Source of the DNA: an uncultured Lachnospiraceae bacterium
Lineage (GTDB): Bacteria > Bacillota > Clostridia > Lachnospirales > Lachnospiraceae
Assembly: GCA_902763335.1 (NCBI GenBank)
Contig: CACWRR010000002.1
Coordinates: 86,547 to 150,546 of the forward strand
DNA length: 64,000 nt
Direction of reading: 5' to 3'
The notes beneath the pieces are model-generated. The model saw only the letters and a program-made list of their open reading frames with translations, was not told the DNA's origin and searched no databases. How positions within the stretch are numbered: the first letter of the stretch is position 1; every line of letters begins with the position of its first letter. The translations under genes and the position numbers were made by a program. Below, one piece after another: positions 36,377-45,612 of this stretch.

Positions 36377-37570
36377 ATGAATATAAAAATTTTGAAAAAC
36401 TTTGAAAATTACGAAGATTGTAAAGCTACGATGCTGAATGAAAATCTTGTTCTTGAAAAAGTGTATTCTGACATAGAAAACTCAGGATTAAAAAAAATCA
36501 GATATATATTGCTTGATATTTCTGATAATTCAAGACGTGAAATTCTTCCACAATATGATAAATATAATATTGGTGATGTGAAAAATGTTTCTTCCTCTTC
36601 GGATTATATTTATTTCTTTACTTTTAATCAGGATGGTGATGACAGTTCTGAAATAAGACTGATGAGATACAACATTATAACAGGTGAACATGAAATTATT
36701 TTTAAGTACAGTGATGATATCACTATGTATTCCATAGTAAAAAAACTTAAAGTGTTTGTTTTAAATGAATTTTATCTGTTAGTTCAGCAGGAATATTTAA
36801 AAACAAATGCAGCGGAAAACTGTTCCGGTTTTTTTAAGTTTGAGTCCTTTTTATATAATATAAATGACCAGAAAATTTATTCAGTAGTAGATGAAAATCT
36901 TTCAACCAATGGAATAAATGATATTATACCCGTTTCTGAAAATCTATGTATAATGAAAACAGGCTTTCCGCTTTTGCAGGATAACAGATACAGCCTTCTT
37001 GAGAAGGAAGAGGTAAGTGTAGAAGCAGTCAGTCTGGTAAACATCGGGCAGCTGATATCTGATATATTAATTATGCAGACGTCGATTACATTTGATACGA
37101 TTGATCAGGCTTATTATAACAAAACAATTCCTTATATCGAGGTTCAGGACAATTATCTTATATATTCAGTGACGGATACTATAGAAAATTATGAAGAGGT
37201 TGTTTTTTATAATATAAATGATAAAGAATCTACCAGATGTATTAATAAAAATGTTTTCAAAATGGAAGATTTGGCAAAGCATTATATAATAAATGATGAG
37301 CCGTATATATGCATATCAAAGGCCACAGGAATAGAATTTGTCAACCTGAAGAAGGCAAAAATAGAGTATAAATTTGAAGAAAATCTGAAATTGGAAACAG
37401 TTGAAAAGAATATGTTTATATTTTCGGGTAAAAGTGAAAAAGGGTTACTTAGAAAAAGTTATCATTATTGCGAAGTATACGATTTACAGCAGAATATGAT
37501 TCTGCGTGAAAAGGGAGATTATTTTGAATGTAAATGCTTTGGAGATAATCTTTATCTTTTTATTATATAA
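36377..37570 (+). CDS. hypothetical protein, beta-rich, propeller-like
   Basis: The family is not recognised. The 397-residue product is rich in aromatic and charged beta strands with repeated patterns such as DYIYFFTFNQ, MRYNIITGEHEI, ILYSV-type and MFIFSGKSEK, which would fit a WD/NHL-like propeller, but I cannot count blades with confidence. There is no signal peptide or transmembrane helix. The start is the ATG 11 nt after GGAG; a GTG 21 nt upstream overlaps the proB stop. Nothing links it to proline synthesis other than position. Confidence 0.55.
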   Translation: MNIKILKNFENYEDCKATMLNENLVLEKVYSDIENSGLKKIRYILLDISDNSRREILPQYDKYNIGDVKNVSSSSDYIYFFTFNQDGDDSSEIRLMRYNIITGEHEIIFKYSDDITMYSIVKKLKVFVLNEFYLLVQQEYLKTNAAENCSGFFKFESFLYNINDQKIYSVVDENLSTNGINDIIPVSENLCIMKTGFPLLQDNRYSLLEKEEVSVEAVSLVNIGQLISDILIMQTSITFDTIDQAYYNKTIPYIEVQDNYLIYSVTDTIENYEEVVFYNINDKESTRCINKNVFKMEDLAKHYIINDEPYICISKATGIEFVNLKKAKIEYKFEENLKLETVEKNMFIFSGKSEKGLLRKSYHYCEVYDLQQNMILREKGDYFECKCFGDNLYLFII

Positions 37571-37580
37571 AGTATCTGCG

Positions 37581-37596
37581 GAGCGATAAATCGCTC
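37581..37596 (+). promoter_or_regulatory. leader hairpin before the patatin gene
   Basis: GAGCGA-TAAA-TCGCTC, a perfect 6-bp stem with a tetraloop, ends 5 nt before the Shine-Dalgarno sequence. The miaB leader has a related, weaker GCGG-TAAA-TCGC. Confidence 0.5.
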
Positions 37597-37612
37597 AGAA
37601 ATGAGGATTAGT

Positions 37613-38458
37613 ATGAAGAAAAGCGGAATTATTTTAGAAGGTGGCGGAACTCGTGGTGTTTTTACATCGGGCGTGCTTGATTATTTTATGGAGAAAGGAT
37701 TATATTTTCCATATGTTATAGGTGTGTCTGCCGGTGCGTGCAATGCAGTCGGATATGCGTCAAAGCAGCCGTACAGGACGAGAAAATGTATGATAGACTA
37801 TCTGTATTCAGACTCGTATCTCAGTATAAAAAATATGCTCTTAAATAAGGGACTGTTTGATTTGGATCTGATATTCGACAAATTTCCGAATGATTTAATA
37901 CCGTTTGATTATGATACTTTCTTTTCAAAAGAGATAAGATGTATTATCACGGTTACAAACTGCATAACCGGTAAGGCAGAGTACCTTGAAGAATATGAGG
38001 ATAAAAAAAGACTTATGGATATCTGCAAGGCATCAAGCAGTCTGCCGTATATTTCACCGATAATAGAAATTGACGGTACGCCGTATCTTGATGGAGGACT
38101 TGCTGATTCAGTGCCGATAGTTAAAGCACTGCATGATGGTTGTAAGCGTCCGGTCATAATACTTACACGTAATAAAAATTATAGAAAAAAAGTTAAGGAT
38201 TCGGTGGACTTTTCAAAGCTCGTATATCGTGATTATCCTAATTTAAATGAGACAATATATAAAAGAAATGCAAGATACAACAGGATGATGGAATTTATCG
38301 AACATCTTGAAGAAAAAGGACACGTTATAGTTTTACGTCCTGAAATGCCGGCTATAGACAGGGCAGAACAAAATACGGATGTACTTATGGATTTTTATCA
38401 GCACGGATATGAAATTGCAGAGAAATATTATGATTCAATCATAGAGTTTATAAAATAA
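37613..38458 (+). CDS. patatin-like phospholipase
   Basis: The 281-residue product has the oxyanion loop EGGGTRGVFTSGVLDYF, the nucleophile Ser in IGVSAGACNAVGYA and the catalytic Asp in DGGLADSVPI. This is the RssA/YlaK-like bacterial patatin class. No signal peptide, so a cytosolic or membrane-peripheral lipid acyl hydrolase is expected; the substrate is unknown. AGAAATGAGG precedes the start, with the ATG of that motif four codons upstream in frame. A DUF896 gene follows at 27 nt. Confidence 0.9.
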   Translation: MKKSGIILEGGGTRGVFTSGVLDYFMEKGLYFPYVIGVSAGACNAVGYASKQPYRTRKCMIDYLYSDSYLSIKNMLLNKGLFDLDLIFDKFPNDLIPFDYDTFFSKEIRCIITVTNCITGKAEYLEEYEDKKRLMDICKASSSLPYISPIIEIDGTPYLDGGLADSVPIVKALHDGCKRPVIILTRNKNYRKKVKDSVDFSKLVYRDYPNLNETIYKRNARYNRMMEFIEHLEEKGHVIVLRPEMPAIDRAEQNTDVLMDFYQHGYEIAEKYYDSIIEFIK

Positions 38459-38485
38459 AATCTGATTATATACAGGAGGAAACTG

Positions 38486-38689
38486 ATGGAAGATTCAAAA
38501 TTAAAAAGAATAAATGAATTATATAAAAAGTCAAAGGCTGAAGGGCTTACTGAAGAAGAAAAAAAAGAGCAGAAAGCACTGCGTGAAGAATATGTAAGAC
38601 TTGTCCATAATAATCTCAGAGGGCAGCTTGACAATATAAGCTTTGTAAATCCGGACGGAAGTATAACTCCGGCAAAGCCAAGAAAGTAA
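38486..38689 (+). CDS. DUF896 (YnzC-type) small protein
   Basis: The 67-residue product is highly charged and helical: INELYKKSKAEGLTEEEKKEQKALREEYV, then RGQLDNISFVNPDG. This is the conserved helical hairpin of DUF896/UPF0291, as in B. subtilis YnzC. The role is unknown. AGGAGG lies 7 nt before the ATG. It is translated in the same direction as its close neighbours and is common near fau in clostridia. Confidence 0.93.
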   Translation: MEDSKLKRINELYKKSKAEGLTEEEKKEQKALREEYVRLVHNNLRGQLDNISFVNPDGSITPAKPRK

Positions 38690-38707
38690 AAGACACAGGT
38701 GAGTGGA

Positions 38708-39265
38708 ATGACAAAAGCAGAGTTAAGAAGTCATATGATTAAGATGAGGTCATCAATGTCTGAAGAAGATGTTATTATTAAAAGCAATAGGATATTTAAT
38801 AATCTTTCATCAATGAAAATATTTAAAAACGCAGATATTATATTGTGCTATGCATCATATAATAAAGAGGTTATGACGAAGGAGATATTAAATTATTGTC
38901 TTTCAAACGGCAAGAAGATTGCATTTCCAAAAGTTGATGGCAAAAACATGGATTTTTATTATATTAATTCACCGGATGATTTAAAACAGGGATATAAAGG
39001 AATCTTAGAACCGGAGACATCTTTCATGGTAAGTGAAGAAGATGTTTTAAAATCCGTTCTGATATTGCCGGGAACATCTTTTGACAGAACGCTTAACAGA
39101 AACGGATATGGAGGTGGGTATTATGACCGCTATATTGATAGATACAGACCGGGACATGTTATCGGGATAGCGTATGAATTTCAGATATTGACGTCAATAC
39201 CACATGATGTTTATGATAAAAAGGCAGATTATATAGTTAGCGAGGTAAAGATATATGGAAAATAA
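38708..39265 (+). CDS. 5-formyltetrahydrofolate cyclo-ligase
   Basis: ATP-dependent conversion of 5-formyl-THF to 5,10-methenyl-THF, a housekeeping folate salvage step. The 186-residue product has [27 protein letters not shown], the [12 protein letters not shown] strand and [24 protein letters not shown] (catalytic GYGGGYYDR). AGGTGAGTGG precedes the ATG. It overlaps proA by 11 nt. Confidence 0.94.
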   Translation: MTKAELRSHMIKMRSSMSEEDVIIKSNRIFNNLSSMKIFKNADIILCYASYNKEVMTKEILNYCLSNGKKIAFPKVDGKNMDFYYINSPDDLKQGYKGILEPETSFMVSEEDVLKSVLILPGTSFDRTLNRNGYGGGYYDRYIDRYRPGHVIGIAYEFQILTSIPHDVYDKKADYIVSEVKIYGK

Positions 39266-40508
39266 ATATTTAGAGACACTTGGAAAGAATGCTGTTGCAG
39301 CAGCACCGATACTTACGGCTCTTGATACCGTTAAAAAGAATCAGGGATTAGAGGCAGTGGCAAAGGCACTGGTTAAGCGCAGTGAAGAAATACTTGCAGC
39401 CAATGCTATTGATATGGAAAATGCAAGAAAAAACAATATGAAGGAATCACTTCAGGACAGACTGTTACTCACTGTTGACAGAATAGAAGGAATGGCAGAA
39501 GGACTAAAAAAACTTGTTGCTCTTGATGATCCTATCGGTGAAGTAATCGGCATGAAAAAGAGTCCTAATGGTCTGATGATTGGCAGAAAGAGAGTTCCAC
39601 TTGGAGTAGTGGGAATTATATACGAGGCGAGACCTAACGTTACGGCTGATGCTTTCGGTCTGTGTTTCAAGACAGGAAATGCTGTAATATTAAAGGGCGG
39701 AAGCGATGCTATAAATTCTACGAAAAAAATCGTTGAGATAATCCGTGAATCTTTAAAAAATATAGGAATAACAGAGGATGCAGTTGCACTTATTGAAGAT
39801 ACAAACCGTGAAACTACAACAGAGTTCATGAAAATGAGAGAGTATGTTGATGTTCTTATTCCGAGAGGAAGTGCAGGTCTTATAAAGGCAACGGTTGAGA
39901 ACAGTAAAATTCCTGTTATAGAAACAGGAACAGGAAACTGTCATATATTTGTTGATGAGTCAGCGGATATGAAAATGGCAGCAGATATTATAGAAAATGC
40001 AAAAACCCAGAGAATCGGTGTATGTAATGCCTGTGAGTCTCTTGTTATACATAAAAATATTGCAGAAAAATTTATCCCTGTGCTTGTAGACAAACTTAAA
40101 CCTCATAATGTTGAGATACGTGGGGACGAGACATCAAGAAAGTATTCGGATTATATCGTTCCGGCAACAGAAGAAGACTATGGAAAAGAATACCTTGATT
40201 ATATTATTTCTGTTAAGACGGTAGATAATTTTGATGAAGCAGTCGCACATATAAACAAATATAACACAAAACACAGTGAGTCGATTATTACCAGCGATTA
40301 CGAAAATGCAAACCGTTTTCTGGATGAAATAGATGCAGCAGCAGTATATGTCAATGCTTCCACAAGATTTACAGACGGCTTTGAATTCGGTTTCGGTGCG
40401 GAGATAGGAATAAGTACACAGAAGTTACATGCAAGAGGTCCGATGGGACTTGAGGCACTTACAACAACGAAGTTTATAATATATGGAAACGGACAGGTAC
40501 GAAAATAA
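39255..40508 (+). CDS. proA: glutamate-5-semialdehyde dehydrogenase
   Basis: Reduces gamma-glutamyl phosphate to the semialdehyde for proline synthesis. The 417-residue product has [35 protein letters not shown], the catalytic Cys in [12 protein letters not shown], and the C-terminal [29 protein letters not shown]. Length is normal. Its separation from proB by four genes is unusual (they are normally adjacent). The start is inside the end of the folate gene. Confidence 0.96.
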   Translation: MENKYLETLGKNAVAAAPILTALDTVKKNQGLEAVAKALVKRSEEILAANAIDMENARKNNMKESLQDRLLLTVDRIEGMAEGLKKLVALDDPIGEVIGMKKSPNGLMIGRKRVPLGVVGIIYEARPNVTADAFGLCFKTGNAVILKGGSDAINSTKKIVEIIRESLKNIGITEDAVALIEDTNRETTTEFMKMREYVDVLIPRGSAGLIKATVENSKIPVIETGTGNCHIFVDESADMKMAADIIENAKTQRIGVCNACESLVIHKNIAEKFIPVLVDKLKPHNVEIRGDETSRKYSDYIVPATEEDYGKEYLDYIISVKTVDNFDEAVAHINKYNTKHSESIITSDYENANRFLDEIDAAAVYVNASTRFTDGFEFGFGAEIGISTQKLHARGPMGLEALTTTKFIIYGNGQVRK

Positions 40509-40555
40509 GGTATTATGCATATATTAAATATAACCGACAAAACACAGGTGATTTT

Positions 40556-41443
40556 TTGAATATTATAGAGCCTGATCAGTTATATAAATATAATGATATA
40601 ATTAATAAGTCCATATGTCTGGCTGAAGTTTATAAAAATATATTAAAACTTGAGACCATAGGCATATCCCATGATAATAGAAATATTATCATGTTAAAAC
40701 TTGGAAGATGTAAAAAAAATATATTGATTACTGCAGGAGTACACGGAAGAGAATATGTCAATTCCGCTGTACTTCTTCGCATTATTGAGAACTACTGTTC
40801 ACTTATGACTTTGGGAAAGCTTGATTTTAAAGATTGTGGTATAATATTTGTGCCTGTATTAAATCCTGACGGATATGTTATAGCAACAGAGGGATTTAAG
40901 GGGATTAAAGATAAAAAGTTAAGATGCTATTGCAAATCCATGAATGAAAAATCCTTTATGTGGAAGTGGAATGCCAGAGCTGTAGACATAAACCGTAATT
41001 TTATTTCATCGATGTATGAAAAGAAAGTACATACAGGAGATGTGAACAGTGAAAATGAAACTAAAGCATTTATAACACTTGTTCAATATGAAGATACTAT
41101 CGGTTATCTTGATATTCATTCAAGGGGAAATGTTATATATTATTATAGAAATGCAATGGGTAAAGATTATAACACCACCCAGAAAAATATAGCCCGCAGA
41201 TTGGCAGAGATTACGGGATACAATATTATGCCGCCGTCGTTAGAGATTGACAGTAACGATACCGGTGGAAATACAGTACATTATTATTCGGAATATATAA
41301 ATAAACCGGCACTGACTTTGGAAACCATAGATGATAATGCAGCATTTCCGTTGTCTTATACATATGCAGGTCATGTTTATTATCAGATACGATACGTTCC
41401 ACTTGAATTTTTGCAATTATGTAGGTATAATGCAAGTTGTTAA
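40556..41443 (+). CDS. M14-family zinc carboxypeptidase-like protein
   Basis: The 295-residue product has the M14 zinc site and catalytic parts: GVHGREYVN (His-X2-Glu), a later DIHSRG His ligand, NPDGYV, RAVDINRNF and the catalytic Glu in LTLETIDDNA. No signal peptide, so a cytoplasmic amidase/peptidase; gamma-D-glutamyl-diamino acid peptides of peptidoglycan recycling are a typical substrate for bacterial members but are not shown here. The start is a TTG after AGGTG. It lies between proA and miaB. Confidence 0.85.
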   Translation: MNIIEPDQLYKYNDIINKSICLAEVYKNILKLETIGISHDNRNIIMLKLGRCKKNILITAGVHGREYVNSAVLLRIIENYCSLMTLGKLDFKDCGIIFVPVLNPDGYVIATEGFKGIKDKKLRCYCKSMNEKSFMWKWNARAVDINRNFISSMYEKKVHTGDVNSENETKAFITLVQYEDTIGYLDIHSRGNVIYYYRNAMGKDYNTTQKNIARRLAEITGYNIMPPSLEIDSNDTGGNTVHYYSEYINKPALTLETIDDNAAFPLSYTYAGHVYYQIRYVPLEFLQLCRYNASC

Positions 41444-41488
41444 AAAAGACAATACAATGCGGTAAATCGCTTCAGAATGGAGGATTCG

Positions 41489-42919
41489 ATGAACAGAACA
41501 GAAAATCTTGAACTTGATAATGAATTAAAAAGACAGAATTATTATATAGAATTATGCAGGGAGTGGGTTGCAGAGCAGAGTGCAAAGCTTGGAAGACCGC
41601 TTACCTGTACGGCAAAAACTTTCGGATGTCAGATGAACTCAAGGGACTCCGAGAAATTACTGGGAATACTTATAAAAATCGGTTATGTGGAAACTGATTC
41701 TGAAAATGCGGATTTTGTTTTGTACAATACATGTACGGTTCGTGAAAATGCAAATCTTAAGGTATATGGCCATTTGGGATATATGCAGAATTTAAAGAAG
41801 AAAAATCCTAATATGATGATTGCACTTTGCGGTTGTATGATGCAGGAGGAGACTGTAGTAGAAAAAATTAAGAAAAGCTACAGATTTGTTGATGTGGTTT
41901 TTGGAACACACAACATTTTTAAACTTGCCGAACTTCTGTATAAGCGTATTGAAAGTGGCAAGATGGTTATAGATATCTGGAAAGATACGGATATGATAGT
42001 CGAGGATTTACCTATTGAGCGTAAGTTTTCATTTAAATCCGGTGTAAATATCATGTTTGGCTGTGACAATTTCTGCAGCTACTGCATTGTGCCATATGTA
42101 AGAGGACGTGAGAGAAGCAGAAAGCCTGAAGACATTATAAAAGAAATCGAAAATCTGGTTGCTGACGGAGTCATAGAAATAATGCTCCTCGGTCAGAATG
42201 TAAATTCATATGGTAAAGGTCTTGAAAATGAGATTACATTTGCACAGCTTTTAAAACAGGTTGAACAAATCGAGGGACTCAAAAGAATACGTTTCATGAC
42301 TTCACATCCAAAGGATTTGTCGGATGAACTTATTGAAGTAATGAAAAATTCAACGAAAATATGCAGGCAGCTGCACCTTCCTATACAGTCCGGAAGTAAC
42401 AGACTCTTAAAGCTTATGAATAGAAAATATACAAAAGAAAGTTACCTTGAACTTGTTGACAAGATAAAAACAGCTATGCCGGATATAGCACTTACTACGG
42501 ATATCATAGTAGGATTTCCGGGAGAGACAGAGGAAGATTTTCAGGAAACAATGGATGTGGTAAAGAAGGTAAGATATGACAGTGCATTTACTTTCATATA
42601 TTCAAAACGTACAGGTACACCGGCAGCAAAAATGGAAAATCAGGTATCAGAAGAAGAGATAAAAGACAGATTCGACAGACTGCTTGCCGAGGTTCAGAAA
42701 ATATCCGCTGAGGAAACAGAGAAACGTGTCGGAATGGTTCTTCCTGTTCTTGCTGAAAGCAGAAATACACATGATGATTCGCTGATAACAGGACGACTCT
42801 CTCATAATACAGTAGTACATTTTAAGGGAACTCCGGATATGATAGGTAATATATACAATGTCAGACTGAATGAGGCAAAGGGATTTTACTATATCGGTGA
42901 AATTGTGGAAGAAAGGTAG
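41489..42919 (+). CDS. miaB: tRNA-2-methylthio-N6-dimethylallyladenosine synthase
   Basis: Radical SAM methylthiotransferase acting on i6A37 of tRNA. The 476-residue product has the N-terminal UPF0004 cluster (TFGCQMNSRDSEKL, TCTVRENA, CGCMMQEE), the radical SAM CDNFCSYCIVPYVRGRERSR (Cys-X3-Cys-X2-Cys) and a C-terminal TRAM domain. miaA, which makes its substrate, lies three genes downstream, so the pathway is clustered. The start follows GGAGG at the usual distance. Confidence 0.96.
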   Translation: MNRTENLELDNELKRQNYYIELCREWVAEQSAKLGRPLTCTAKTFGCQMNSRDSEKLLGILIKIGYVETDSENADFVLYNTCTVRENANLKVYGHLGYMQNLKKKNPNMMIALCGCMMQEETVVEKIKKSYRFVDVVFGTHNIFKLAELLYKRIESGKMVIDIWKDTDMIVEDLPIERKFSFKSGVNIMFGCDNFCSYCIVPYVRGRERSRKPEDIIKEIENLVADGVIEIMLLGQNVNSYGKGLENEITFAQLLKQVEQIEGLKRIRFMTSHPKDLSDELIEVMKNSTKICRQLHLPIQSGSNRLLKLMNRKYTKESYLELVDKIKTAMPDIALTTDIIVGFPGETEEDFQETMDVVKKVRYDSAFTFIYSKRTGTPAAKMENQVSEEEIKDRFDRLLAEVQKISAEETEKRVGMVLPVLAESRNTHDDSLITGRLSHNTVVHFKGTPDMIGNIYNVRLNEAKGFYYIGEIVEER

Positions 42920-42930
42920 TAGAGTGACTT

Positions 42931-45576
42931 ATGGAAAAATTATCACCAATGATGCAAAAATATGTAGAGACTAAAGAACAGTATAAGGATTGTATACTTT
43001 TTTATCGGCTGGGTGATTTTTATGAGATGTTTTTCGATGATGCCATAACAGCATCAAAGGAGCTTGAAATAACTCTTACAGGTAAGGAGTGTGGACTTTC
43101 TGAAAGAGCACCGATGTGCGGAATACCATATCACTCTGTTGACACATATCTCAATAAGCTTGTTGCACTTGGACATAAAGTGGCAATATGTGAGCAGGTG
43201 GAGGATCCGAAGCTTGCTAAAGGACTTGTAAAGCGTGAAGTTGTAAGAATAGTAACACCGGGAACAAATATAAGCACATCAGCCCTTGATGAGACAAAAA
43301 ATAATTATCTTATGGCAATTGTGTATGTTGATAATAAATTTGGCATATCTGTTTCAGATATTTCAACGGGTGCATATTTCATGACTGAAGTTGACACAGT
43401 GCGTGTACTTCTTGACGAGATAAATCGCTTTACACCGACAGAAATAATATGCAATGCCTCTGTATTATTATCAGGACTTGATATGGATGATTTGAAAAAC
43501 AGGCTCGGAATAACCATATCAACTCTCGATTCGTGGTATTTTGATGAAGAGCTGTGTGTTCGTGCATTGAAAGAACATTTTAAGGTAATGGATTTATCTG
43601 GTCTTGGTCTTGCGGATTATGATTCGGGTGTGATAGCAGCCGGCTCGCTTATGCAATACCTTATGGAAACACAGAAAAATTCATTGTCACAGCTTACTAC
43701 CATTACACCGTACTCTACAAATAAATTTATGGTGATAGACACTTCTACAAGAAGAAATCTTGAATTGACGGAAACACTCCGTGAAAAGCAAAAGAGAGGG
43801 TCTCTTTTGTGGGTACTTGATAAAACAAAAACAGCCATGGGTGCCCGTCTGCTCAGGAGTTCAATAGAACAGCCGCTTATAGACAAGGATGAAATAGAAA
43901 AACGTCAGAATGCCATAGAGGAAATAAATGATGAACTTATAACAAGGGATGAAATAAGGGAATATCTTAACCCTATATACGATCTTGAAAGGCTAATAAG
44001 CAGAATAGCATATAAATCTGCAAATCCCCGTGATTTGATAGCGTTTAAAAATTCTCTTGAAATGCTTCCTCATATAAAAAATCTTTTAAAATCATATAAA
44101 TGCAGCCTGCTTAGCGGTATATACTCAGAGTTTGATGAACTTGAGGATATATATGATATTATACAGAAGGCAATAATTGATGATCCGCCTATTGCAGTTA
44201 AGGAAGGCGGAATAATTAAAGAAGGCTACAGCGAAGAAATCGATAAATTAAGAAATGCCAAAACAGACGGCAAAACATGGCTTGCAGATTTAGAAACCCG
44301 TGAGCGTGAACGTACAGGTATAAAAACACTTAAAGTCAAGTATAATAAGGTTTTCGGATATTGTATAGAAGTGACCAATTCATTTAAAGATAAGGTACCT
44401 GATGATTACACCAGAAAACAGACACTTACAAATGCCGAGAGATATATTACACCGGAATTAAAAGAGCTTGAGGATATTATCCTTGGGGCAGAAGAGAAAT
44501 TATACACTCTCGAATATAATATATTCAGTGAAATCCGTGATTCTATTGCCGGAGAGATTATCCGTATTCAGAAAACAGCAAAAAATGTAGCTGAGATAGA
44601 TATGTTCTGTTCGCTTGCATTTGTAGCGGAACATAGCAATTTTGTCAAGCCAAAGATTAATGAAAAAGGTGTTATTGATATAAAGAACGGAAGACATCCT
44701 GTTGTTGAAAAAATGATGCAGGGAAATATGTTCGTTGCAAATGATACACTTTTAGATAATGGAAAAAACAGAATTTCTATTATCACAGGACCAAATATGG
44801 CAGGAAAATCAACATATATGAGACAGACAGCACTGATTGTTCTTATGGCACAGATAGGAAGCTTTGTTCCGGCTTCATCGGCAAACATCGGAATTTGTGA
44901 CCGTATTTTTACAAGGGTAGGTGCATCGGATGATTTATCATCAGGTCAGAGTACATTTATGGTAGAAATGACAGAAGTAGCCAATATTCTTAGAAATGCC
45001 ACATCAGACAGCCTTTTAATTCTTGATGAGATAGGACGTGGTACCAGTACGTTTGACGGCTTAAGTATTGCATGGGCGGTAGTCGAACATATAAGTAATC
45101 CGAAACTTCTCGGAGCAAAAGCATTATTTGCCACACATTACCACGAACTTACAGAACTTGAGGGAACTTTAGATAATGTAAATAATTACTGTATAGCAGT
45201 AAAAGAACAGGGAGATGACATTGTTTTCCTTAGAAAAATTGTTAAGGGCGGTGCTGATAAAAGTTATGGTATACAGGTGGCAAAACTTGCGGGAATACCT
45301 GATTCTGTTATACAGAGGGCAAAGGAAATCGTAAATGAGTTAAGTGATGCAGACATAAGCGTTAAAGCTAAAGAAATTGCAGACAGTACATCGAGACCTA
45401 AGAAAAATGAATACCTTAAAGATAATGTCGAAATGACACAGATGTCTTTATTTGATACGGTAAATGATAATGAAATAATAGAAGAAATAAAAAATCTGGA
45501 TATAGGCAGAATGACACCTGTAGATGCTCTAAACGAGCTTTATAAAATGCAGAACCGTTTGAAAAACTGCTGGTAA
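42931..45576 (+). CDS. mutS: DNA mismatch repair protein MutS
   Basis: Mismatch recognition ATPase. The 881-residue product has the mismatch-binding Phe-X-Glu motif in RLGDFYEMFFDD, the connector and core domains, Walker A GPNMAGKSTYMRQ, Walker B LLILDEIGRGTSTFDG and the HYHELTELE signature. The C-terminus carries helices and a beta-clamp-type QMSLFD. Normal MutS1 length. It is 11 nt after miaB and 36 nt before the mutL start, the standard miaB-mutS-mutL-miaA order. Confidence 0.98.
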   Translation: MEKLSPMMQKYVETKEQYKDCILFYRLGDFYEMFFDDAITASKELEITLTGKECGLSERAPMCGIPYHSVDTYLNKLVALGHKVAICEQVEDPKLAKGLVKREVVRIVTPGTNISTSALDETKNNYLMAIVYVDNKFGISVSDISTGAYFMTEVDTVRVLLDEINRFTPTEIICNASVLLSGLDMDDLKNRLGITISTLDSWYFDEELCVRALKEHFKVMDLSGLGLADYDSGVIAAGSLMQYLMETQKNSLSQLTTITPYSTNKFMVIDTSTRRNLELTETLREKQKRGSLLWVLDKTKTAMGARLLRSSIEQPLIDKDEIEKRQNAIEEINDELITRDEIREYLNPIYDLERLISRIAYKSANPRDLIAFKNSLEMLPHIKNLLKSYKCSLLSGIYSEFDELEDIYDIIQKAIIDDPPIAVKEGGIIKEGYSEEIDKLRNAKTDGKTWLADLETRERERTGIKTLKVKYNKVFGYCIEVTNSFKDKVPDDYTRKQTLTNAERYITPELKELEDIILGAEEKLYTLEYNIFSEIRDSIAGEIIRIQKTAKNVAEIDMFCSLAFVAEHSNFVKPKINEKGVIDIKNGRHPVVEKMMQGNMFVANDTLLDNGKNRISIITGPNMAGKSTYMRQTALIVLMAQIGSFVPASSANIGICDRIFTRVGASDDLSSGQSTFMVEMTEVANILRNATSDSLLILDEIGRGTSTFDGLSIAWAVVEHISNPKLLGAKALFATHYHELTELEGTLDNVNNYCIAVKEQGDDIVFLRKIVKGGADKSYGIQVAKLAGIPDSVIQRAKEIVNELSDADISVKAKEIADSTSRPKKNEYLKDNVEMTQMSLFDTVNDNEIIEEIKNLDIGRMTPVDALNELYKMQNRLKNCW

Positions 45577-45612
45577 TATATACAGTTAAAATAAGTGATG
45601 GAGGATTTTGCT

